Source: Acidimicrobiia bacterium
GTDB lineage: Bacteria > Actinomycetota > Acidimicrobiia > Spongiisociales > SHLN01
DNA length: 6,938 nt
Assembly: GCA_030623545.1 (NCBI GenBank)
Contig: JAUXLW010000065.1
Location: forward strand, 1 to 6,938
Direction of reading: 5' to 3'
Made by a program: the position numbers and the translations under genes. The notes below the pieces were generated by a model, which had not been told where the DNA came from, did no database searches, and saw nothing but the letters and a program-made list of their open reading frames with translations. This document shows positions 1-5,242 of the stretch, piece by piece. How positions within the stretch are numbered: the stretch's first letter is position 1; every line of letters begins with the position of its first letter.

Positions 1-923
1 GGCATCCCCGTGGCATCGGCTACCCGGTTCATCATCTGAAAGTTGCCGACTACTGCGGCCGCGTCGACTAACGAAGCGGAACCCATCTCTTCGAGCAATT
101 TCTCCCTGGCTCGGGTCAGCTCGGCCTCAGACCCCACGAGGAGGGCATCGACGAAATCGAGCAGGGCCATTCCGTGAGGGAGGAGCGGGTCGAGTGACCG
201 ATCCGTAATTGCTCTGGGCTCGAGAGGTGTTGTGGTGACTTGCGCGCTCGCACGGAGCATCTGGCTGTGCGCGAGCACTCAGTAGAAGCACTCGTTGATG
301 GCCGAGGTGCGGGCCGCCACCAGCTCCATTTGAGCTCGGCTCAACCCGGCGACGTAGTCCATCATCGCCATTCCCTCGTAGGACAGGTAGAGCGGCCCGT
401 GCAGGTCCTCCTGGGCGACTGCTTCGGGGTCGACCAGGCTCAAAGCCTGAGTGATGCTGGCGCCGCCCACCATGGGGACCCAGGCAGCTCCCGGCCGGGC
501 CAGCGGCTCCGCGGTGCGGCTCGGCTCTCCTGGTTCGGGCTCTGGTAGCGGCTCGCGTTCTGCTCCAATGCCGTCGTGGACCGTATCGATAGCCGCCAGG
601 CGGCTGGCTATGCCCGTTATCTCGATGTAATGCGGGTAGCCGAGTTTTCCGGCGACACTCTCAACCCAGGGCCGACGCACGGCGGCCGGTTGAGCACCGA
701 TAACCCGGGCTGCTTCTCTGGCGGGCTCGGAGAGTATGTGGTCCTTGTGGTCGGTGCCGTAGCGGGCGGACCGAACTTCAGCGGCGATTGCTACCCGCTC
801 GGAACCGCTCCACCACGAGCCCGGGAGTGCCAGCCGGTTCCAATCTCGGCGAAAGGCCTGTCCCAGATCCGAGCGAACAGGTACCGGAGAGCCGGAGAAA
901 TCGAACACGCCCCATTGAACCAC
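1..923 (-). CDS. AhpD-like (carboxymuconolactone decarboxylase fold) oxidoreductase, predicted selenoprotein with in-frame TGA; 3' end beyond the window
   Basis: The gene reads 307 codons from GTG at 923 to the left edge, with one in-frame TGA at 281-279 (codon 215). Residues about 18-120 form an AhpD-like N-terminal domain (LALPGSWWSG, SERVAIAAEVR, then HYIEITGIASRLAAIDT) without a CxxC pair. A proline/glutamate-rich linker follows (about 125-148, PLPEPEPGEPSR), then a second domain with LYLSYE, E200, C212-F-Y-[TGA215]-V-L-A-H219 and a typical AhpD ending, NFQMMNRVAD. In Mycobacterium tuberculosis AhpD the catalytic set is E118, C130, C133 and H137; here E200, C212, codon 215 and H219 have exactly the same spacing. 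TGA therefore replaces the second redox cysteine, so I read it as selenocysteine. AhpD proteins reduce peroxides or act as thiol oxidoreductases; the substrate here is unknown. The start is uncertain: GTG 923 has AGGCGG six bases upstream, GTG 908 is an alternative. It follows PPDK by 17 bases. Family members of this two-domain type are expected to end a few tens of residues further on. A conventional annotation would stop at 279 and call a 214-residue protein. Confidence 0.88.
244..278 (-). promoter_or_regulatory. Bacterial SECIS-like hairpin directly 3' of the TGA
   Basis: On the minus strand the bases right after the TGA fold into a stem. GTGCT (278-274), a two-base bulge CG, then CGCAC (271-267) pair with GTGCG (253-249) and AGCGC (248-244), including one G-U pair. 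The 13-base top (266-254, AGCCAGATGCTCC) can close further by AGC/GCT around CAGAT. An alternative register gives eight uninterrupted pairs, 278-271 with 251-244. The apical region starts about 12-16 bases after the TGA, similar to the Escherichia coli fdhF SECIS. A G is the second base of the 13-base loop, as bacterial SECIS models ask, but not if the inner AGC/GCT pairs form. The hairpin lies inside coding sequence, as expected for bacteria. SelB binding is inferred. Confidence 0.65.
279..281 (-). other. Predicted selenocysteine codon (in-frame TGA)
   Basis: TGA on the minus strand lies between C-F-Y and V-L-A-H in the AhpD-like gene, at the second position of the CxxC redox pair. Both flanks are good AhpD-family sequence in the same frame, with no second stop before the window edge (93 further codons). 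Cys-to-Sec exchange at a redox-active CxxC is the usual signature of bacterial selenoproteins. General use of TGA as sense is unlikely, because the roughly 1,700 other coding codons in the window have no in-frame TGA, while TGA ends the gene at 6596. Confidence 0.85.
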
Positions 924-936
924 AGGCGACCGCCTG
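923..936 (-). repeat. Short palindrome over the AhpD-like gene start
   Basis: CAGGCG (936-931), GT, CGCCTG (928-923) is a perfect six-base inverted repeat in the 17-base gap after PPDK, and its last base is the first base of the proposed GTG start. As RNA it can form five pairs with a GGTC loop, which would hide the AGGCGG ribosome binding sequence. Passage of ribosomes finishing PPDK would open it, so translational coupling is possible. It has no T-run and is not a terminator. The functional meaning is inference, and a structure this small can occur by chance in GC-rich DNA. Confidence 0.3.
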
Positions 937-940
937 CGGG

Positions 941-3676
941 CTACGCGGCGTTGCCCGCCGCGTCTGCCAACTCCGTGATCGCGGCCTGGGCCGCAGCCAG
1001 CCTGGCAACGGGGACCCGGAAGGGCGAGCAGCTTACGTAGTCGAGGCCGAGACTGTGACAAAAGGCGATGGACTCAGGAGCACCGCCATGTGCGCCGCAT
1101 ATCCCTACTGCGAGGCCCGGCCGGGCCTCACGTCCGGCGTCCACCGCTATGCGCATGAGTGCCCCGACACCGCTCCGGTCGATCGTGGCGAAGGGATTCT
1201 GGGGGAGGATCCCCTCGGCCAGGTATTCGAGGAGGAAGCCTCTCTCGGCATCATCGCGGCTGATCCCAAAAGTCGTTTGGGTCAGATCGTTAGTCCCGAA
1301 AGACAGGAATTCGGCGAACTCGACGATCTCGCCTGCCGTGAGAGCTGCTCGGGGGATCTCGATCATCGTCCCGAACTTGTAGGAGATGGCCAGATCTTGC
1401 TCTTCCATGACTGCTCGCGCTTCGGCTTCGAGCACCTCACGCTGCCGCTTCACCTCGTTCACGTGGCTGGTGAGCGGGAGCATGATCTCCGGTAGCACCG
1501 TCACTCCCTCTCTCGTAACGGCACAGGCGGCTTCGAAAATAGCTCGCACCTGCATCCTGGTCAGAGCCGGGATCAGGATCCCGAGCCGGACTCCGCGTAA
1601 ACCGAGCATGGGGTTGGCCTCCCGCAATACCTCTACCCGGGCGAGCATCGTTCGCTTGGTTGTCAGTTCATCGATGATCAGGTCCACGTCGGCGAGCTTG
1701 CCGGCGTCGGTGAGCCGAATCTTGAGGTCGGCCAGGTCGGTTGTCAGCTCTTCGAAGCTCGGAAGGAACTCATGAAGAGGCGGGTCTATCAACCGGACGA
1801 TCACCGGGAGGCCGTCCATGGCTTTGAACAGGCCCTCGAAATCGGCTCGCTGGAAGGGCAGGAGTGCGTCTATAGCCTCGCGCTGCTCGAGGGCTGAGTC
1901 GGTCATGATCATTTTCTGGATCAGGGGGAGCCGCCCTGCTTCGAAGAACATGTGCTCGGTGCGGCACAAGCCGATACCTTCGGCGCCAAGTTCCCGGGCC
2001 CGAATTGCGTCCTGCGGATAATCGGCGTTGGCCCAGACCCCGAGCCGGCGCCTGTCGTCGGCCCACGCCAGAAGTTTCTTGAGCCACAGATCCTGGACAT
2101 CGGGAATGAACGTTTCGAGCTCACCGTCGAAGACTTCGCCGGTGGTTCCATCGATCGAAATCGTGCTGCCCTCAGGTATCTCGAGGTCGCCGATCGACAT
2201 TGTCCTGGTGGAGAGATCTACGTGTATTTCCGTAGCCCCTACCACAGCCGGCTTGCCGAACTGCCGTGCCACCAGCGCGGCGTGGCTCGTCCGCCCCCCG
2301 GCCGACGTCAGGATCCCTTTGGCTGCCAACATCCCATGCACATCCTGCGGCTTGGTCTCGGGGCGGACCATGATGACCGATTTGCCCTCGCCGGCCCATC
2401 GCTCGGCAAGATCGGCGTCGAAAGCCACGATCCCCACGGCGGCACCCGGCGAGACATTGAGGCCTCTTGCCAGGACCTGAGCACCCGCCCGCGTCTCGGG
2501 TGAAAACTGAGGATGAAGAAAGAAGTCCACCTGGCTCGGTTGGATTCGCATGATGGCCTCGTCCCGGCTTATGAGGCCCTCTTCGACCATGTCGACCGCG
2601 ATGCGAACGGCTGCCTGCGCAGTCCGTTTGCCGTCCCTGGTCTGCAGCACCCAGAGCTTGCCTTCCTGGATTGTGAACTCCATGTCCTGCATATCCCGGT
2701 AGTGCCTTTCGAGCAGCCCGGCGATGCCGGCGAACTCGTCGTACAGCTGCGGCATCTCGGTTTTCAGCTGGCTTATTGGTTTAGTGGCGCGTATGCCGGC
2801 TACAACATCCTCGCCCTGGGCATTTGTGAGATAGTCACCCTCCATTACATCTTCGCCGGTAGTGGCATTGCGGGACATGGCGACCCCGGTTGCACAGTCG
2901 GGTCCGAGGTTTCCGAAAACCATGGCCTGCACATTCACAGCAGTGCCGAGATCATGGGAGATATGGGAAGCCGTCCGGTAGTCACGGGCACGTTTGCCGT
3001 TCCACGATTTGAACACTGCTTCCGTGGCGAGCCTCAGCTGAACGTAGGGATCCGCCGGGAAGTCGATGTTGGCGTATTGCTTCACGATCGCTTTGAACGC
3101 GTTGACTGCTCCTGTCAGGTCTTCAACGGTTAGTTCGGCATCGGTTTCTACGGAGCGCGCTTCCCGAAGCCCGGCGAGAGTTTCCTCGAAGGGCTCATCG
3201 CGGATGCCGAGCACTACCGAACCGAACATCTGGATGAGTCGCCGATAGGAGTCATAGAGGGACCGGGCGTTGTCGAGAGTCGGTGCCAGCCTTTCGACAA
3301 CCTCATCGTTGAGTCCGATGTCGAGGACAGTGTCCATCATCCCCGGCATGGAGAACCTGGCGCCCGACCGACACGAAACCAGCAGGGGTCGCTCCGACGC
3401 TCCGAAGAGCCGGCCCGTGTCCCGTTCCATGGTCGTCAGCGCCTCCAGCACTTGATCCCACATCCCGGGTGGAAATCCTTCGCCGCCCGCCAGGTAGGCG
3501 TTGCAAGCCTCGGTCGAAATCGTGAATCCCGGTGGTACCGGCACGCCAATGCGAGTCATCTCCCCGAGGTTGGCGCCCTTGCCCCCTAGCAAGCCTCGCA
3601 CGGCCTCCCAGTCGTTATCCACGTTTTTCTCTGCTGCCTCGATCTCGTCGAAGCCGTAAACCCACTTCTTGGCCAT
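941..3676 (-). CDS. ppdK: Pyruvate, phosphate dikinase (PPDK)
   Basis: This cytoplasmic enzyme interconverts ATP, pyruvate and phosphate with AMP, phosphoenolpyruvate and pyrophosphate, linking glycolysis and gluconeogenesis. The 911-residue product has the full family layout. The N-terminal ATP-grasp domain shows GGKGANLGEMT (about residues 31-41), CRSGARFSMPGMMDT (about 102-116) and LQTRDGKRT near 344-352. The swivelling phosphohistidine domain shows GGRTSHAALVA with catalytic His465, next to Thr463, the site class used by PPDK regulatory proteins in some organisms. The C-terminal TIM barrel binds pyruvate/PEP (GLCRTEHMFF about 569-578, IVRLIDPPLHEF about 626-637, IEIPRAAL, SFGTNDLTQTTFG about 792-804) and has catalytic Cys860 in ICGAHGG. 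The usual Glu after CG is Ala here. I chose ATG 3676 because the protein then begins MAKKWVYGF like its family and has GGAGAG nine bases upstream; GTG 3733 would add 19 unlike residues. It is likely co-transcribed with the AhpD-like gene downstream. Confidence 0.97.
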   Translation of the reverse strand: MAKKWVYGFDEIEAAEKNVDNDWEAVRGLLGGKGANLGEMTRIGVPVPPGFTISTEACNAYLAGGEGFPPGMWDQVLEALTTMERDTGRLFGASERPLLVSCRSGARFSMPGMMDTVLDIGLNDEVVERLAPTLDNARSLYDSYRRLIQMFGSVVLGIRDEPFEETLAGLREARSVETDAELTVEDLTGAVNAFKAIVKQYANIDFPADPYVQLRLATEAVFKSWNGKRARDYRTASHISHDLGTAVNVQAMVFGNLGPDCATGVAMSRNATTGEDVMEGDYLTNAQGEDVVAGIRATKPISQLKTEMPQLYDEFAGIAGLLERHYRDMQDMEFTIQEGKLWVLQTRDGKRTAQAAVRIAVDMVEEGLISRDEAIMRIQPSQVDFFLHPQFSPETRAGAQVLARGLNVSPGAAVGIVAFDADLAERWAGEGKSVIMVRPETKPQDVHGMLAAKGILTSAGGRTSHAALVARQFGKPAVVGATEIHVDLSTRTMSIGDLEIPEGSTISIDGTTGEVFDGELETFIPDVQDLWLKKLLAWADDRRRLGVWANADYPQDAIRARELGAEGIGLCRTEHMFFEAGRLPLIQKMIMTDSALEQREAIDALLPFQRADFEGLFKAMDGLPVIVRLIDPPLHEFLPSFEELTTDLADLKIRLTDAGKLADVDLIIDELTTKRTMLARVEVLREANPMLGLRGVRLGILIPALTRMQVRAIFEAACAVTREGVTVLPEIMLPLTSHVNEVKRQREVLEAEARAVMEEQDLAISYKFGTMIEIPRAALTAGEIVEFAEFLSFGTNDLTQTTFGISRDDAERGFLLEYLAEGILPQNPFATIDRSGVGALMRIAVDAGREARPGLAVGICGAHGGAPESIAFCHSLGLDYVSCSPFRVPVARLAAAQAAITELADAAGNAA

Positions 3677-3685
3677 GTCGAGATT

Positions 3686-3691
3686 CTCTCC
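3686..3691 (-). promoter_or_regulatory. Ribosome binding site deciding the PPDK start
   Basis: GGAGAG lies nine bases before ATG 3676 on the minus strand. The competing GTG at 3733 has no comparable sequence at a usable distance. This supports the shorter 911-residue PPDK. Confidence 0.65.
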
Positions 3692-3778
3692 GGTCCTGTC
3701 GACGTTTTCAATTTGATTGTCGGCTGGATTCACCTTCGACCATAGGGTCCTGGGTCCCGGCGTTCTTGCCGGCCTCCT

Positions 3779-4390
3779 CTACTGGTCACTCGTGGTCCTT
3801 CGGGCGTCACTCCAGTGCTCTCTCGCCTCGAGGAAGGCGAGTAGCGCTACTGCCAGGGCGGCCATCGGATCTGCCCACCACCAGCCGAATGCCGAATTGA
3901 GCGCCAATGCTGCAAGGACCCCAACCGCCAGGGCGGAATCGAGAAAAGTGACATGCGCTTCCGCAAGCAGTGGCTCGCTCTCCAGAGCGGTTCCCGTGCG
4001 TCGCTTGAGGATTGCCAGCCTGAGCATCACCACCGCGGTCACCGCCAGATAGGCAATCCCCACGGGCGAGTCGCCGGGGACAGTCCCGGCGAGCAGCCTC
4101 ACCACTGCGCCGACCACCAGCACCAATCCGAGAATAAGGAAGGCGGCCGCAATGAGCTGAAGCGAACGCCGGGTGCGGCGGATCTCGGCGTTGAGGTCGC
4201 TGGTGTGCCATACGACAACCAGCGAGGCAAACACTTCGATCATCGAGTCGGTGCCGAATGCGATCAACGCGATGGACCCGGCGGCTACGCCCAGGCCAAT
4301 GGTTACGAACACCTCAACGACGTTCCAGGCGATTGTCAGCCAGACGAGTTGCAGGCCTCTACGCCGCAGCGAAGCTCGAGAGGTCGACAT
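3779..4390 (-). CDS. Cation diffusion facilitator-like transporter, short form
   Basis: The 203-residue integral membrane protein resembles the membrane domain of CDF transporters, which export divalent metals such as Zn2+, Co2+ or Mn2+ in exchange for protons. Hydrophobic segments lie at about 13-35, 38-61, 77-102, 109-127, 150-167 and 172-187, giving roughly six helices. The second has SIALIAFGTDSMIE, aligning Asp48 and Glu52 with the metal-binding Asp pair of YiiP. The fifth region carries EAHVTFLD, with Asp151 at the place of the second metal-binding Asp; His146 sits one position off the canonical HxxxD His. The C-terminal cytoplasmic metal-sensing domain of full-length CDFs is absent, since the protein ends soon after the last helix. 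ATG 4390 has AAGG eight to eleven bases upstream. It lies 47 bases after the small gene at 4438 and 102 before PPDK. Metal specificity cannot be told from sequence. Confidence 0.82.
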   Translation of the reverse strand: MSTSRASLRRRGLQLVWLTIAWNVVEVFVTIGLGVAAGSIALIAFGTDSMIEVFASLVVVWHTSDLNAEIRRTRRSLQLIAAAFLILGLVLVVGAVVRLLAGTVPGDSPVGIAYLAVTAVVMLRLAILKRRTGTALESEPLLAEAHVTFLDSALAVGVLAALALNSAFGWWWADPMAALAVALLAFLEAREHWSDARRTTSDQ

Positions 4391-4437
4391 GCTGTGACCT
4401 TAGGCCACCGACCCCGGGGACTCGCGAAACTCTACGA

Positions 4438-4725
4438 TTAGGCGGGGGGCGGTCCCGGATTGGAGTCGGGCGTCTCGCCGATTTCCTCAACAGTCTCGAC
4501 CTCCGCCACTCGACCCCTGACCCTGTCGGCGAGCTCCTCAAAGCGAGCGTCATCCGCTTGCTGCTCCTCGAGGATCATGTCGATGCGCTCCTCGGGAGTC
4601 GCAGCCAGCTCGCGCTCTTTCCTGGCGAGCTCCTCGTCGAGCGCCCGACCCGCCTTAGCAAGGCCTTCCTTGACGTCGTGTGCCTCTCGCTCGAAGAAAT
4701 TCTTGATGCGGTCAAACATGGACAT
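4438..4725 (-). CDS. Small charged helical protein of unknown function
   Basis: I do not recognise this 95-residue protein. It starts MSMFDRIKNFFEREA and is very rich in Glu, Arg, Lys and Ala, with no cysteine and no membrane segment. Residues about 3-45 look like one long amphipathic helix, and a second helix follows a break at ATPEER (about 41-46). The tail from about 84 is disordered-looking and proline-rich, ending NPGPPPA. Helical pairing or coiled coil is plausible. The start has weak AGGG seven bases upstream; Met3 at 4719 is an alternative. Coding is supported by a clean acidic/helical composition and by the fit in the minus-strand run before the CDF-like gene, with which it may be co-transcribed. 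It is divergent from the IF-1 gene. Confidence 0.7.
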   Translation of the reverse strand: MSMFDRIKNFFEREAHDVKEGLAKAGRALDEELARKERELAATPEERIDMILEEQQADDARFEELADRVRGRVAEVETVEEIGETPDSNPGPPPA

Positions 4726-4761
4726 AGCCGGACCCTACCCGCCGATTGCTCTTCGGCACAC

Positions 4762-4776
4762 GGCTCCTGCGGAGCC
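4762..4776. repeat. Six-base perfect inverted repeat (hairpin)
   Basis: GGCTCC, TGC, GGAGCC can form a six-pair stem with a three-base loop on either strand. It lies 37-51 bases upstream of the 95-residue gene start, so it would be in that gene's promoter or leader. There is no T-run, so it is not an intrinsic terminator. Confidence 0.45.
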
Positions 4777-4790
4777 TGCCTCATCGCGGT

Positions 4791-4817
4791 GTCGATGGGG
4801 GCCCCAGCCCCATCGAC
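4791..4817. repeat. Ten-base perfect inverted repeat (hairpin)
   Basis: GTCGATGGGG (4791-4800) and CCCCATCGAC (4808-4817) are exact reverse complements around a seven-base centre GCCCCAG. No T-run follows on either strand and the flanking genes diverge, so a terminator is not expected here. It may be an operator, an RNA leader structure, or part of a dispersed palindromic repeat. Confidence 0.6.
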
Positions 4818-4833
4818 CGTAAGCAGGCCTTTG

Positions 4834-4854
4834 CTATTGCTTATTGCCTATTGC
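4834..4854. repeat. Three tandem copies of the heptamer YTATTGC
   Basis: CTATTGC, TTATTGC and CTATTGC follow one another without gaps. The block is AT-richer than its surroundings and lies 17 bases beyond the ten-base inverted repeat. It resembles short tandemly repeated heptamers found between genes in some bacteria; the function is unknown. Confidence 0.55.
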
Positions 4855-5006
4855 CGACCGCTCTTCCTCAGCCTCCCTGAAAGTCGAACACTCGGCTAAA
4901 CTCTCGATTGATGGTGGCAATTCGCCCCATTCGGTGATCCCTTTTCCCGGTCGAGCCTGTGGACTAGGGCGCGGAGTGGGCGGTTTTGCCCAGTATTTGA
5001 CTATCT

Positions 5007-5011
5007 AAGGG
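5007..5011 (+). promoter_or_regulatory. Ribosome binding site of the IF-1 gene
   Basis: AAGGG is six bases before ATG 5018. It selects the IF-1 frame over the out-of-frame ATG at 5013, which would leave only two bases. Confidence 0.6.
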
Positions 5012-5017
5012 CATGAA

Positions 5018-5242
5018 ATGGCCAATTCAGACGACGTTTTCAGGGCGCAGGGTGAGGTTCTCGCCACGCTCCGCAATGCCAGTTTCAAGGTGCGCCTCGA
5101 TTCGGGACAGGAAGTTCTCGCTAGAGCTGCCGGCAAGATGCGCAAGGGTCGGCTCATCAAGATCATTCCCGGAGATCGAGTCGAGCTGGAGGTTTCGACG
5201 TACGACCCCACCAAGGGCCGGATCGTCTGGCGCTACCGCTAA
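5018..5242 (+). CDS. infA: Translation initiation factor IF-1 (divergent, stand-alone)
   Basis: The 74-residue protein is a single S1/OB-fold domain of the size of IF-1, which binds the A site of the 30S subunit and works with IF-2 and IF-3 in initiation. Family marks are the MANSDDVF start, GEVLATLRNASFKV (compare the usual LPNAMFRV), the SGQEVLARAAGKMR stretch near 28-41, PGDRVELEV near 50-58 and the end YDPTKGRIVWRYR. Between GKMR and PGD it has eight residues (KGRLIKII) where common bacterial IF-1s such as that of Escherichia coli have seven, and the usual LAH before the GKMR segment is LAR. In most bacteria infA sits in a ribosomal protein operon; here it is alone. It may be a second, diverged copy or the only one. 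Its last four bases overlap the stop of the convergent antiporter gene. Confidence 0.92.
   Translation: MANSDDVFRAQGEVLATLRNASFKVRLDSGQEVLARAAGKMRKGRLIKIIPGDRVELEVSTYDPTKGRIVWRYR

Larger units (their letters stand above)
4726..5017. other. Divergent intergenic spacer between the 95-residue gene and IF-1
   Basis: These 292 bases carry no convincing coding sequence on either strand. They must hold the promoters of two diverging genes, but I see no strong -35/-10 pair. TAAACT at 4897-4902 is a possible -10 for the IF-1 direction, without a good -35. The spacer contains two hairpins (4762-4776 and 4791-4817) and three tandem heptamers (4834-4854). No tRNA or known riboswitch was recognised. Confidence 0.6.

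Noticed and set aside
1..281. The gene being a pseudogene or hit by a sequencing error at the TGA
   Set aside because: There is no frameshift, the flanks are intact, no second stop occurs, and the TGA sits precisely at a redox Cys with a hairpin behind it. This remains the main alternative until homologs and reads are checked.
279..1061. A 260-residue minus-strand protein starting inside PPDK and ending at the TGA at 279
   Set aside because: The first part overlaps PPDK coding sequence and has no family similarity, and the end is the proposed Sec codon rather than a true stop. The real protein is better read from 923 through the TGA.
1952..3133. Plus-strand open frames of about 180-206 residues opposite PPDK
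   Set aside because: They are antisense shadows of a highly conserved gene and show no recognisable domain.
3677..3733. A 19-residue N-terminal extension of PPDK from GTG 3733
   Set aside because: No ribosome binding site at a fitting distance, and the extension does not look like PPDK; ATG 3676 has GGAGAG and the usual KKWVY beginning.
3740..3778. A CCGGC/GCCGG stem after the CDF-like gene as an intrinsic terminator
   Set aside because: Only five pairs and no following T-run.
4258..4899. A 213-residue plus-strand frame across the CDF-like and 95-residue genes
   Set aside because: It is antisense to two better-supported genes, has low-complexity composition and no family similarity.
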